Assembly (NCBI RefSeq): GCF_005239225.2
Contig: NC_133293.1
Location: 3,596,001 to 3,660,000 of the forward strand
Direction: 5' to 3'
DNA: 64,000 nucleotides
Source of the DNA: Populus alba
Lineage: Eukaryota; Streptophyta; Magnoliopsida; Malpighiales; Salicaceae
Shown: one piece after another, positions 42,201 to 54,429 of the stretch
Layout of the letters: the number at the start of each line of letters is the position of its first letter
Numbering within the stretch: the stretch's first letter is position 1
Position numbers and translations under genes: made by a program
Notes under the pieces: generated by a model
Databases searched by the model: none
What the model was told of the DNA's origin: nothing
Seen by the model: only the letters and a program-made list of their open reading frames with translations

Positions 42201-44378
42201 CATCCTCTCATGCCACCCTCTCCAGTCCCTTCACCATTGCCCCCTACACTCCCTACACCTCTTTCGGCTCATTTACCATTATCTGCATGTTATTATGATC
42301 ATTCTTCAATTGCAGGTTTAGATTCGTCACACTCACAGGGGCTTTAATCGCCCAATGCTGCTACTAGCTCCCCTGGTTTACCCCATGTTAGCTCCCCTAT
42401 TGTGGGTGCTTCTTCTGCTGGGTCTCCATCATGGTCTGTGCCTATATTGAGTTCTTCACCCACAAGTTCTTCCTCTCTTTCCTCTTCCAGAATTAAAATA
42501 TGTGTTGATCTGTATAAATTCAATCTTCAGCACATCCCTACCGTTGTCTCCTCTCCATCTCAGCGGGCTCACACCCATCCTATGGTGCTTCGCCTGCAGC
42601 CAAAACAAAATGTCAATCTTAGCATTGCGGTTGTCTCATGAGTCGCGACCTTACCTCAGCAGGAGCCATTGTCATTTAAGGATGCAAACATGTATGTGAC
42701 TTGGGACACTGCCATGCAGGAGTAACTTCGGGAACTTCACTCTAATCAGACTTGGATGTTGGTGCCTCCCCATTCTTCTATGAATGTGATTGGCAGTAGA
42801 TGGGTTTACAAGATGAAAAGACATGTTGATGGTCACATCACCCAATATAAAGCACGGTTATTTGCCCGCAGCTTCACTCAGCAAGAAGGGATTAATTATT
42901 TGAAGACATTCAGTCTAGTGATTAAGCCTATAACGGTTTGCCTTATGCTCACTATTGTTGTCTCATATGGTTGGTCCATTCATCAGTTGGATGTTCATAA
43001 TGCTTTCCTAAATGGCATTCTTCAGGAAGAGGTATACATGGCGCAACCGCTTGGGTTTGTTGATCCTACACTCCTGTCTCATGTGTGTCATCTCCATAAA
43101 TCTCTATATGGTTTGAAACAAGCCCCTCGCGCTTGGTACAACCGGTTGAGTGAGTTCTTACTCTCCATTAGATTTTAGGCATCCAAGGGTGATACTTCTT
43201 TGTTTATTTTCTCTCACGATGGTGCCATGATTTACCTGCTTGTGTATGTTGATGATATTTTATTAACCGGGAGTAACTCAGTTGTGCTTCATAGATTGAT
43301 TACTTTGCTACAATCAGAATTTAAGCTTCGGGATTTGGGTTTTGTTCATTTCTTCTTGGGCATTGAAGTTAAATCTACTGCTATGGGTATCTTATTAAGC
43401 CAACATAAATATGCCCTCGATATCATCCAACGAGTAGGTGTGACTTCGTGCAAACCAGTTGATACTCCTCTATCTTCCTCCTCCAAATTAGGACTCATAT
43501 TGGGTACTCTATACTCTAATCCCACACGGTATCGATAAATTGTTGGGGCATTACAATATCTTACCTTCACTAGACTTTATATCTGCTATGCAGTCAACAA
43601 GGTCTGTCAATTTATGCATGCCCCCACTGAGGATCATTGGTCTGCTGTTAAATGCATCCTGCGTTACCTTTAAGCTACAACAACTTATGGTCTGCACATC
43701 ACTGGGGATTCTCCTTTATCTCTTCATGGTTTCACAGATGCTGATTGGGCTGGTAGTATTGACGATCGAAAATCCACGAGTGGTTATCTTGTGTACCTTG
43801 GCTCTACCCTTATCTCATGGAAATCCAGGAAACAACGCATTGTTGCGAGGTCCTCTACTGAAGCGAAATACAAAGCCTTAGCTGATGGTACTGCTGAGAT
43901 TTTGTTGATTCGCTCATTATTTTCAGAACTTTGGGTCCCTTCTTCGACTGTGACCACGTTATAGTGTGATAATTTAGGGGCCACTTTCTTATCTGCAAAT
44001 CTAGTGTTTCAGGCTCGTACTAAACATATTGAAGTTGATTATCACTTTGTCTGTGATCGTGTTACTAAGCAAGAAATTCAGGTATGGTTTATCTCTTCCA
44101 AAAATCAACTAGCTAATGTCCTTACCAAGCCTCTTCCTCCAGTCTTGTTTGCTTACTTTCAATCCAATCTTCGGGTGGAATCTCCACCTTCAGCTTGATA
44201 GGGTGTATTAAGGAAAGAGACCCTATATATGTAAACTCTTATATAGGAATAGTTATCGTATGTAATACATCTCACCATTATATTATACACAACCCTACAA
44301 GTATAAATACAAAGGATGGCTGCTACCCTTAGGCAACCAACACAATTAATACAAAACTATCTCTTAATTAACTTAATT
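39289..44378 (+). mobile_element. Old Ty1/copia retrotransposon inside the solo LTR
   Basis: Short LTRs (39289-39465 and 44204-44378, about 175 bp) flank a full-length but decayed gag-pol. A primer-like site TGGTATTAGAG (39467-39477) follows the left LTR, one base off the tRNA-Met type site. The LTRs differ at around ten positions, so this is much older than the copia at 55082. GCTTT occurs on both flanks (39286-39290 and 44379-44383) and may be the target duplication; because it overlaps the first LTR bases, the boundary is uncertain by a few bases. Confidence 0.82.
39694..44198 (+). pseudogene. Copia gag-pol, degenerate
   Basis: Gag begins with MDNQELQQSASAAL and continues as a UBN2-type gag with several stops. 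The pre-integrase motif WHRHLGHPSP is at about 41227; integrase pieces follow (41399-41800). Reverse transcriptase spans 42756-43538 with YVDDILLTGSN at about 43246. RNase H spans about 43730-44198 (FTDADWAGSIDDRKSTSGY). Many stops and frameshifts interrupt every domain. The last stop lies just before the 3' LTR. Confidence 0.85.
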
Positions 44379-44989
44379 GCTTTTAAAGCACCTTGAATTT
44401 TCTTAGATTTCTAACTTAGCTTTTTTTTTGTTTCTCTTCCTTGTAATTTACGAGTCGCAAACACTTGAAATACTAAAGGAAAATGAGCTTTTAAGCACAT
44501 TGAATCTCCTTAGATTTCTATCTTAGATGTCTCTTAATTCATAGGTTATAAATTTAGTTCAAATCAAACACATATTTCAAGAGATCTGCATTAGTTCTCC
44601 TTGTCACTCTATAGACATATCTAAAGGTATAGTCCATATTGGCCAAGGGTTCTTGCTTTTAGACTTTGAACCCAAGTTTTTTTTTTTCCATCATAGTAAA
44701 CCTATCCTAGGAAAATTGATGGGATTAAAAAACACCAACACTATAGCAATTTTAAGGCAAACCAAACACCAAGCAGCTTACCTTAGATAGGGCATACTAC
44801 GGGTGCTAAAACCTTCCCTTTACACAACTAGTCCCTTGCCTTAGAATCTCTAAAAGACTAGTTAGGTTTCTTAGTGACTATAATACTAGGTGGAGACTCC
44901 CTTATTCACAAAACAAAGACCCCAACATGATTCACTGCTCTGGGAAAGGTTGCTGCAACACCATGCTCTCACAAGGGCGTGTCACACAT

Positions 44990-46056
44990 CTCTAATGACA
45001 AGTTGTAAATTGTGAGTATCATCAGCCAATAAGAATATGGTGCATGAGATAACCTGAATGGATAACCCAATACATATGTTTGTGGTTCTATTGAGAATTT
45101 AGGATGGACCCTTTAAAATTTTTTTAGGCTTTACAATTCAAAGGGCAAACCATGACTCCATTCTTATGAATAATGCCATGTCATATATTCAGCAGTCTTT
45201 GAAGACATGAATAACCTTTGCAGTCTAAGAGTAATTGAGGATTATCTCAATATTTTATGTGTGAAAAAAGCCATTCCCTTGCTAGTTCTAGGTTTATACC
45301 AAGCATGCCCACAAGTTCTGCACTCAGTCAAATCTGCATTTTCTAAGTAGTATAACATGCAAACGTTTAGACACATGTTAATTTTGTTGTATCTTAAGCC
45401 AAGGCATTTCATCATGGACTTAAAAGCATATAAGTTCTCTTTCAGCTTATTTTTTTCAGGTAAAATATTTCTCGCTCATTCAATGATTCTATTATAACCA
45501 GCCTCACTCAGCCCATTATTTGACTTGATGATAAACACCTATGCAACGACCAATAATTAATTATGATTTGTGCACCCATCCCATAATGGTTCATTGGAAT
45601 CTTTTAAAAGATCAACAAATCTAGTTGTGTTTGCATTTTGTTCTTCATTTATGATTGAACATTCACTTGCATTACCCTAAATCATTCTCATTGTATTTAT
45701 AATCATACTCCTATAACGATTATTATTATTATCATCTATAACTTCATGTTCATTTCTAAAACTAGAAGTTGACCTAATAATCCTTTGTACTATGATCTTG
45801 TAAGGAATACAATGTTCTCTATATACAAACTAACACAAGTATTTTTTTCATGAATCTTTTTGTAGAAAATGCATTGTAACAACACCTGGATCAAAAAAAA
45901 TTTATTTTTATACCTTTTACATGTATATTTAATATCACCTCCACTAATAATTCTTGGATTAAACAGAATGTAATGAATATTATTCTCAACTCCATTACAA
46001 TGATCCCATCTTGTGTAACCATTTAGGTGAAACATGATATATCCAAAAAAGATCAT
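44990..46056 (-). pseudogene. CACTA-2 transposase remnant, N-terminal part
   Basis: On the minus strand, 46056-45790 matches the Transpos_assoc domain of CACTA-1 (HCNGVENNIHYILFNPR against YCNGVQGFINFATSIPR). About 45440-45250 matches the LKENFYAAKSMMK...CMLYYLGNA section (readable as CMLYYLENADLTECRTCGH). Interrupted by stops. It connects to the part at 34740-37125 once the LTR insertion is removed. Confidence 0.75.
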
Positions 46057-47148
46057 CCATTACTTATATGAAATCTATATAGAATATTGATGATAACATG
46101 TATTAATTAATAATATGAACTAATCAAAATTATCGGTACCTAACTAATTTGCTATCATTGGTTTAACTCAAATTTAATCAATCTATTTTAAAAGTACATT
46201 TAAATCATTATCAATTTTCTCCAAATAATTAAATTCCTCTAAATTTACCAAAACTTTCAACGTAACAATAAAATTGATAAAATATAAAATGTATCTATTA
46301 AATAAGCCATTATTTTCAATATAAAACATTTAGGTTATAAAATCAAACTCAATTTCATGAAATGACAAACAAATACAAATTTTCAAATTCTTAAACAAGC
46401 CATAACATGTACAAATCATACATTCATACAACAAATTTATATGAGAAAAAGATATAAAACAAGTAAACACATAAATAAATTACATGTACTACATCAAAAT
46501 GTAAAAAAAAAAAAAAATTAACATTTTAAAAATGGATTACAACAAAAAAAGGTAGTTTTGCTTACTTGATGGGGCGGATCTTAAAAAAACAATTGAACTA
46601 GAACATGGATACTGACAAACTAAGTGTTGGAGTGGCTGGATTTATGATGATGATAGCTTGATTTGCAACAAAATATGGGGTGTTATGTGTTGTTTTCTAC
46701 AAAATAACAAGGAAGAAAATAAGAAATGAGGGAGGAGGAGAGGGGGCGTCGTTTGTCAGGTTATAATTTAAACCTTACCGACGGATTCACCGATGAGTAT
46801 TATCGACAAACATATTTTATCAGTAATTTTGTTTGTAATAATGACACAATTTGTTTTTCATTCCTTCATTTTTAAATGTATGTAATTCCCTCAGTATTCA
46901 CCGATATAAATTTTCCATCATTGAATACAAATGAAAATATTATGTTGGTAAATGTCATTGTAATATACCAATAGGTTTTTCTTTCCATAAGCATTTGCAT
47001 TTTCACGTATTTGATAATTTTATAATAGTGAATCAAAACTTGCAAAATTAAGGGTAATTAAACACAAAATCAAAGAATTATAAGTAATCCGCCCCATTTT
47101 GTTTTATAGTGTATCTATGACATTCTTTCTCCATTATTTCATCAATTT
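46057..47148. other. CACTA-2 end region and AT-rich flank
   Basis: Noncoding. Decayed subterminal motifs (CCGACGGATTCACCGAT at about 46778) lie before the CACTA-like terminus at 47030. A short unassigned spacer (47031-47148) follows. Confidence 0.5.
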
Positions 47149-48862
47149 GCACCATAGGAAAGGGAGGTGATGAGGAGGAAACAATGGAACCAAAGAAAAC
47201 GAGAGTTTTTGAATGAATTGACTAACCTAGCTATAAAATGATGCATGATTTTTTTGAAAAAAATAAATATTTTCTTTAATTATCTTTATTTTTTTTCACT
47301 TTAAAAATTTATTTTTATTTTACTATTTAGTATTATTAGGCTTTTATAGTTTTCTTATTTGAAGAGAATATTTATTTTTTCTATTTAGTATCAATGGGGT
47401 TGTAATTGCTTTAAAATTGTAATGATTTTAAAGCCAGAGTAAGAAGAACGCTAGCTTTGCCTGATTTATAATGCAAGTGGAAGCAGTAATTTGCATTTGT
47501 AATGCAATCTATGTTGATTCCAAAACACAAGCTTTTCAGGTCACGATTCCAGCTTTAAACACCACCGAATGAGAGGGAAAAAGAGAAAAACAACTATGGG
47601 CGCAGAAAACATTGCAATCGCTAATTTAAGTGTTAGTATGAAAATCTTGCTCAACAACGATGGCCTCTTCAGTAGAAAAACAACTAAGCCAATGTTCTGC
47701 CACAAGATGGATAAGAAAATCTGGACCCTCAACAACGATGGCCTCTTTAGTGTAAAATCTTGCTGCAAAATGATGGACCAGCTGCTCTACAATGGTGCCA
47801 AACCATTCCAATCTTCTGTTTGGATCAAACTAACCCCACCAAAAGTGCAACTTTTCCTTTTGCTCCTTGTCTAAAACAAAGTAACTACAAGAGATTTTCT
47901 ATTTCAGCATGACTCCCTCACCCTTCAGGAGTCAAGATGCGCTTTCTGCAATAAAAGCTTGGAATCTTCAAGTCACCTCTTCATTCACTGCCACTTCTCT
48001 TGGAATATATGGATGAAATTGCTTTCTAATCGGGGCTTTTGTAGTGTTTTTCCAAAATCTGTTGATGATGTGTGTTACCAATGGTCTTCTATGGTTAAAG
48101 GCAAGCAGCAAAATCTCTCATGGCAACTTCTTTTCTCACGCGTTGTTTGGAATCTTTGGCTTCATCGAAATGATGTTATTTTTAATTACGCTGCCCCTAA
48201 CCTTCATATCTGTTTCTCCATGGTGCACCAAAGTATTGCTTTATGGTTGAGGCTTGATTCCAACTCTTTAGAGCTTAATATAGAGAATGTTTAATCGGGA
48301 GGAGTTGGTTTCTTATGATTTGTTTGTTCCCCCTTTGTTGCTCTCCCCTATTTCTTGCAACAGTTTTTGTGCTTTCCTTTCCTCTGCTTGTTCATCTGAT
48401 GTAAGTTAGGCTATTATCTTTGTAGCCTTTTTCTTAATAAAATTTCGACTATTAACAAAAAAAAAGTGTTAGTATCAAATATTGTGTAAAAAGCTGCCAT
48501 ATTTCTGTGAAGTTGTTCCAACCAGCTGGTATTTTTACCAAAGCAGTAGGTCGTGATGAATTTCAATTTCTTTGGCGCAAGCTCATTGACTTCCATGCTT
48601 CTTCAACATAAATCATGCAGCTCACATAGGGATAATATTTTTAGTATCAGTATTCAGTAGTGTCAAAGTAAATGATTGATTCTTTGATCTGAGCTTCAAG
48701 TCTTGATGCAGCGTCATACACTTCTTGGTGCCTAGAGGCCACGGCACAACAACCATGACGATCACTGGTACTTGCCTTAGCTCTCTGTAGTGCTGACTAT
48801 TTGTCAATTATGCTTGTTAATTTCATCAACCAAAAACTTCCAAGGCAAGAGTTTCCATTTGA
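47149..48862. repeat. Segment A, a diverged copy of the unit repeated at 51155-54697
   Basis: Starts at AATTTGCACCATAGGAAAGG and ends at CCAAGGCAAGAGTTT. It aligns with 51155-51950, including AGCCAGAGTAAGAAGAACGC (47434 versus 51470) and TCATACACTTCTTGGTGCC. It is interrupted by a LINE (47640-48463) and carries a 90-bp block absent from the other copies (after 48475). I do not recognise a gene in it, although parts may derive from a captured host transcript. Confidence 0.75.
47640..48463 (+). mobile_element. 5'-truncated LINE
   Basis: Encodes the reverse-transcriptase zinc-binding domain (zf-RVT; IKLTPPKVQLFL, then CAFCNKSLESSSHLFIHC at about 47940-47993). It continues to a stop at 48292-48294, a 3' UTR and a poly-A tail (about 48457-48465). 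Flanked by the 12-bp duplication AAGTGTTAGTAT (47628-47639 and 48464-48475). One stop breaks the frame at about 47872. The truncated 5' end, tail and duplication are classic for target-primed integration. Confidence 0.88.
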
Positions 48863-49080
48863 TAATTCTAAACAGATTGCAAAGGTCTCCACCACAACCC
48901 CCACCTTACCTGCTACTGTCACCCTCCCAAATTTGCTAAACCACCCATCGCCACCCACTTTCACTAGCCACCCAAACAACCCATAACACTCTGCTCTGGC
49001 ACTCCAAACAGCCACACGACCACAGCCTCCACCCATCCTTTGGCCATCATCCCATGCTTGTTTATCTAACCCTTATAATA
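48863..49080. other. C/T-rich spacer
   Basis: CA/CC-rich low-complexity sequence between segment A and the copia fragment. A minus-strand frame of 79 codons (48797-49036) shows Gly/Val-rich low complexity and no domain; not called. Confidence 0.45.
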
Positions 49081-50970
49081 CAGGTTCAGATCGTCAATTT
49101 GGTTTCCTCTCCTCATGGTCTTGGGGCACTTTCTAGTCCCTCCTCTACTTCGCCCTCCCTGGTCAGCACTCCTACAGCTTCAGTCTCTGCTTCCAGCCCC
49201 TCCTCTACTGACAGTCCTGTGCTTAAGGCTGCTTCTTTATCATCCTCTCCCGTTGGTCTGCAACTTATGGTTGATTTTTCTTCTTATCAATTGCCATAGG
49301 TCTCCTTGCTACATCCTTCTTCCCCTACATCTCAACCAGTAAACAACAAACATCCTATAACTCTTAGATCGTGGCAGCCAAAGACAGTTAATCTGGTTGC
49401 TTCCATTGTCGCTACTTCTACCTCCACACGGGTACTGTATTCTCCCTCTTTTGAGCCTTTTACATTCTCTGATGCTGACCGGTATGCAGTTTGGCATAAT
49501 GCTATGTGTGATGAGATCGCTGCTTTACGCGAAAATTGCACTTGGTCTTTAGTTCCATTTTATCCTTCGATGAACGTTGTTGGCAGTAGATGGGTATATT
49601 GGATCAAATGTCGTGTTGATGGTAGTATTGAGCGCTATAAAGTGCGCCTTGTTGCTAGAGGTTTTACCCAGCAGGAAGGTATTGATTATTCTGAAACCTT
49701 CAGTCCAGTTATTAAGCAAGCCACTGTCTGATTGGTTTTCTCTATCGCGATTTCGTGAAATTGGAAGATTCATCAGTTTGATATTCATAATGCCTTCCTC
49801 AATGGTGTTCTTACTGAAGAGGTCTACATGAAACAACCTCCAGGTTTCGTTGACTCTTCTCTTCCATCTCATGTGTTCAGATTGCACAAATCATTGTATG
49901 GTTTGAAACAGGCAACGAGAGTATGGTACACTCGTCTAAGTGATTTTTTGCTCTCTATCGGTTTTCGAGCTTTCAAGGTTGACACGTCCCTATTTATCTT
50001 ATCTGATGGTACTAATATCTTTTATCTTCTGGTGTATGTTGATGATATTCTGCTCACGGGTAGCAACTCTGCTATGCTCCATCACCTTATACAGTTACTC
50101 AGCTCTGAGTTCAAGCTTCGTGACTTAGGTGATGTTCACTACTTTTTGGGTATTGAAGTTCAGTCTACCGGTATGGGTTTAATGTTGCGTCAACATAAAT
50201 ATATTCTTGACATGCTCACCCGAGCTGGTATGACTTCCTGCAAACCAGTTGATACTTCAATCTCCCCTTCGAAAGTCATTTTATTACTGGATCATTCATT
50301 CTCTAATCCTACATGATTTTGTCAAATCGTGGGTGCTCTTTAATATCTTACCTTCACCTGTCCAGATATATGCTTTATTGTTAACAGAGTCTGTTAGTTT
50401 ATGCATGCTCCTACAGATTCTCATTGAGCCGCTGTCAAATGTATTTTACGCTATCTTAAAGGTACGACATCTTATGGTTTCCATATCACTCGAGGCTCCT
50501 CTTGTGCTCTACATGGCTTTACAGATGCAGATTGGGCTGGTAGTATTGATGATCGCAAGTCTACGAGCGGCTATCTTGTTTTTTTTGGTCAGACGCCGAT
50601 TTCTTGGAAATCCAGCAAGCAACGCACTGTTGCTCACTCCTCTACTGAGGCTGAGTATAAAGCCCCTTGCTGATGGTATCGCTAAAGTCATTTGGCTTCA
50701 ATACTTGTTAACAAATTTGCAGGTTCCCTCAGTCTCTACTCCTACCATTTGGTGTGATAATCTTGGTGCTACCTATCTCTCAGTAAATCCTATCTTCGTT
50801 GAAGTGGATTATCACTTTGTCCGTGACCGTGTTGCCAAGAAAGAAATTCAGATTCGTTTTGTTCCCTCTCGGGATCAACTTGCCGATGTCTTCACTAAAC
50901 CGCTTCTTGTTGCATCCTTTACTGCTTTTCGGTTCAAGCTTCGGGTTGATTTGCCACTCTCAGCTTGAGG
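49081..50970 (+). pseudogene. Copia pol fragment (reverse transcriptase and RNase H)
   Basis: 5'-truncated copia related to the old one at 39289. A Ser/Pro-rich linker (49100-49300) leads to reverse transcriptase (49480-50316, [20 protein letters not shown] and YVDDILLTGSNS at about 50035). RNase H then spans about 50500-50968 (FTDADWAGSIDDRKSTSGY across a frameshift). There are stops at 49729-49731 and several shifts. No gag or integrase is present upstream. Confidence 0.82.
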
Positions 50971-50977
50971 GGCATAT

Positions 50978-51150
50978 TATAGAATAGGAAATTAATATAG
51001 AATGTTGTAATCATTACAGTTACTCATGTATCTATCATAATAGAAAAGTAATATAGGATGTTGTAATCATTACAGTTACTGTAGTGTTCTGCTACCTCTA
51101 TATAAATAGGAAGGTTGGCTAAGGCATAACCCAATATATTTTATTAATCT
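50978..51150 (+). repeat. Probable 3' LTR of the copia fragment
   Basis: Directly after the purine tract TTGAGGGGCA. Contains two near copies of TAGAATGTTGTAATCATTACAG (about 50997 and 51056) and CTCTATATAAATAGG, a TATA-like box at 51098-51108. No matching 5' LTR is present in the window. Confidence 0.5.
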
Positions 51151-51154
51151 CAAC

Positions 51155-51449
51155 TAATTTGCACCATACGAAAGGGATGTGATGAGGAGGAAACGTTGGA
51201 ACCAAAGAAAATGAGAGTTCTTGAATGAATGAATTGACTAACCTAGCTATAAAATGATGCATGATTTTTTTGAAAAAAGTAAATATTTCATTAATTATCT
51301 TTATTTTTTTCATTTTAAAAACTTATTTTTTCTTATTTTTATTTTACTACTAAAAATTATTAGGCTTTTCTAGTTTTTTTATTCGAAGAAAATATTTTGT
51401 TTTAATTTTATTTTTCTATTTAGTATTAGTAGGGTTGCAATTCCTTTAA
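51155..51449. repeat. Leader of segment B, homologous to 47149-47430
   Basis: AATTTGCACCATACGAAAGG onward aligns with segment A with many small differences. AT-rich, noncoding. Confidence 0.6.
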
Positions 51450-52205
51450 AATTGTAATGATTTTAAAGCCAGAGTAAGAAGAACGCTTTGTCTGATTTGT
51501 AATTTGCATTTGTAATGCAATCTGCAAGAATGTTCTACGTTGATTCCAACAAATGCTTTTCAGGTCACGATTCCAGCTTTAAACACCACCGAATGAGAGG
51601 GAAAAAGAGGGGGGGGGGGACTATGCGTGCTGAAAACATTGCAATCGAGACGAATTTCAATTTCTTTTGCGCAAGCTCATTGACTTCCATGCTTCTTCAA
51701 CATAAATCATGCAGCTCACATATGTATAATATTTTAGTATCAGTATTCAGTAGTGTCAAAGTAAATGATTGATACATTGAACTGAGCTTCAAGTCTTGAT
51801 GCAGCGTCATACACTTCTTGGTGCCCAGAGGCCACGGCACAGCAACGAGGACGATCACTGGTGCTTACCTTCGCTCTCTGTAGTGCTGACTATCTGTCAA
51901 TTATGCTTGTTAATTTCATCAACCAAAACACTTCCAAGGCAAGAGTTTACCTCATCACTAAAAAAATGTTGTAGGTTCTTCTTGCTCTTCACCCACATCC
52001 TTCATAATTCTTCTAAACCAAATAGCTTTTTCAGTACCTAAATCGATTGCAACATATTCAACTTCATAAATAATCCAGCCACTAATTGTTGCTTCTTCAA
52101 ACACCGAGCAAAACTCCTTAACTAAGAGAAAAAGCATAGCCTGAAATACTTCTCATGTCTTCAACAAATCCATCCCAATCACTGTCACAAAACTGAGAAA
52201 TTCAA

Positions 52206-52691
52206 TCAAACACAAAAAGGAGGCTAAAATTCTGAATAATCTGTATATTATAAATGCATGGTCTTAACCTAAATACAAATAAAGTATATATAGGTTAAAC
52301 TGAAAGTACTGTTCTACCCTTAATAAATAAGATACATAAATATTATTTAACATCTTCCCTCAAACTCATGATGCGGCACCTACAAGTATCGAGAGTTTGC
52401 CAACTAGAAAAAAAAAAAAAAAACGAGAGATGGACTGCGCCTTGGTAAAGAAATCTGCAATCTGCAAGGAAGAAGGAACAAAAGGCAAAGTAATGGTTCC
52501 ATGCTTGAGATGATGACAAGTAAGATGACAATCAATCTCAATGTGCTTAGTTCGTTCATGAAAAACCAAGTTGTAAGCAATCTGAATAGAATTCTGGTTG
52601 TCACAGTACATAGGAGTAGGATGAGAAAAGAAAACTTTCATATCAACAAGTAACCAAACAATGTTTTTGATAGTAGATGTCATGGCACGAT
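52206..52691 (-). pseudogene. Copia 3' end (RNase H tail and LTR piece) in unit 1
   Basis: Minus strand: the end of a copia RNase H domain with MYCDNQNSIQIAYNLVFHER and HGTITLPFVPSSLQIADF. It is followed by a purine tract TTTGAGGGAAGATG (about 52370-52357) and LTR-like sequence with TGTTAAATAATATTTATG. The frame is fused upstream to the start of the next repeat unit, giving a chimeric 131-codon ORF (52366-52761). Confidence 0.7.
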
Positions 52692-53448
52692 ATTGTAATG
52701 ATTTTAAAGCCAGAGTAAGAAGAACGCTTTGCCTGATTTGTAATTTGCATTTGTAATGCAATCTGCAAGAATGTTCTACGTTGATTCCAACAAATGCTTT
52801 TCAGGTCACGATTCCAGCTTTAAACACCACCGAATGAGAGGGAAAAAGAGGGGGGGGGGAAAAACTATGCGTGCTGAAAACATTGCAATCGAGACGAATT
52901 TCAATTTCTTTTGCGCAAGCTCATTGACTTCCATGCTTCTTCAACATAAATCATGCAGCTCACATATGTATAATATTTTAGTATCAGTATTCAGTTGTGT
53001 CAAAGTAAATGATTGATACATTGAACTGAGCTTCAAGTCTTGATGCAGCGTCATACACTTCTTGGTGCCCAGAGGCCACGGCACAGCAACGAGGACGATC
53101 ACTGGTGCTTACCTTCGCTCTCTGTAGTGCTGACTATCTGTCAATTATGCTTGTTAATTTCAACAACCAAAACACTTCCAAGGCAAGAGTTTACCTCATC
53201 ACTAAACAAATGTTGTAGGTTCTTCTTGCTCTTCACCCACATCCTTCATAATTCTTCTAAACCAAATAGCTTTTTCAGTACCTAAATCGATTGCAACATA
53301 TTCAACTTCATAAATAATCCAGCCACTAATTGTTGCTTCTTCAAACACCGAGCAAAACTCCTTAACTAAGAGAAAAAGCATAGCCTGAAATACTTCTCAT
53401 GTCTTCAACAAATCCATCCCAATCACTGTCACAAAACTGAGAAATTCA

Positions 53449-53934
53449 ATCAAACACAAAAGGGAGGCTAGAATTCTGAATAATTTGTATATTATAAATG
53501 CATGGTCTTAACCTAAATACAAATAAAGTATATATAGGTTAAACTGAAAGTACTGTTCTACCCTTAATAAATAAGATACAGAAATATTATTTAACATCTT
53601 CCCTCAAACTCACGATGCGGCACCTACAAGTATCGAGAGTTTGCCAACTAGGAAAAAAAAAAAAAACGAGAGATGGACTGCGCCTTGGTAAGGAAATCTG
53701 CAATCTGCAAGGAAGAAGGAACAAAAGGCAAAGTAATGGTTCCATGCTTGAGATGATGACAAGTAAGATGACAATCGATCTCAATGTGCTTAGTCCGTTC
53801 ATGAAAAACCAAGTTGTAAGCAATCTGAATAGAATTCTGGTTGTCACAATACATAGGAGTAAGATGAGAAAAGAAAACTTTCATATCAACAAGTAACCAA
53901 ACAATTTTTTTTATAGTAGATGTCATGGCACGAT
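53449..53934 (-). pseudogene. Copia 3' end in unit 2
   Basis: Second copy of the fragment at 52206-52691 with a handful of substitutions (for example CATAAATA versus CAGAAATA near 53580). The same chimeric fusion reads across the unit border (53648-54004). Confidence 0.7.
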
Positions 53935-54429
53935 ATTGTAATGATTTTAAAGCCAGAGTAAGAAGAACGCTTTGCCTGATTTGTAATTTGCATTTGTAAT
54001 GCAATCTGCAAGAATGTTCTACGTTGATTCCAACAAATGCTTTTCAGGTCACGATTCCAGCTTTAAACACCACCAAATGAGAGGGAAAAAGAGGGGGGGA
54101 AAAAACTATGCGTGCTGAAAACATTGCAATCGAGACGAATTTCAATTTCTTTTGCGCAAGCTCATTGACTTCCATGCTTCTTCAACATAAATCATGCAGC
54201 TCACATATGTATAATATTTTAGTATCAGTATTCAGTAGTGTCAAAGTAAATGATTGATACATTGAACTGAGCTTCAAGTCTTGATGCAGCGTCATAAACT
54301 TCTTGGTGCCCAGAGGCCACGGCACAGCAACGAGGACGATCACTGGTGCTTACCTTCGCTCTCTGTAGTGCTGACTATCTGTCAATTATCCTTGTTAATT
54401 TCATCAACCAAAACACTTCCAAGGCAAGA

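Larger units (their letters stand above)
37131..44984 (+). mobile_element. Solo LTR of the Tat family, interrupted by a copia element
   Basis: Begins TGTTGTTACTCATTTTTAGG and ends GGGCGTGTCA, flanked on both sides by the duplication CACAT (37126-37130 and 44985-44989). The two pieces (37131-39288 and about 44379-44984) total about 2.77 kb, the size of the Tat LTRs at 18693 and 26235. They match them in order, including the CAGCTTACCTTAG...CTTCCCTTTAC block near the end (44770-44880). No internal region remains, so it is a solo LTR produced by recombination between two LTRs. Confidence 0.85.
33988..47030 (-). mobile_element. Second CACTA element, strongly decayed and interrupted (CACTA-2)
   Basis: On the minus strand a CACTATTATAAAATTATC terminus starts at 47030. 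Decayed ACCGACGG-type motifs follow (46775-46830), then TNP2 remnants, the same internal repeat as CACTA-1 (34222-34464), and a possible other end CACAACATTATTA at 33988. Flanking 3-bp duplications do not match (TAG and AAT), so the ends are tentative. A Tat-family LTR with a nested copia occupies 37131-44984. Without it the element is about 5.2 kb. It appears to lack the second gene found in CACTA-1. Similarity at the protein level to CACTA-1 shows the same family. Confidence 0.7.

Noticed and set aside
48601..48830. Possible conserved host exon on the minus strand (HQEVYDAASRLEAQ in one frame)
   Set aside because: The frame is suggestive and conserved between copies, but stops lie close on both sides and I recognise no family; left unassigned within the repeat unit.
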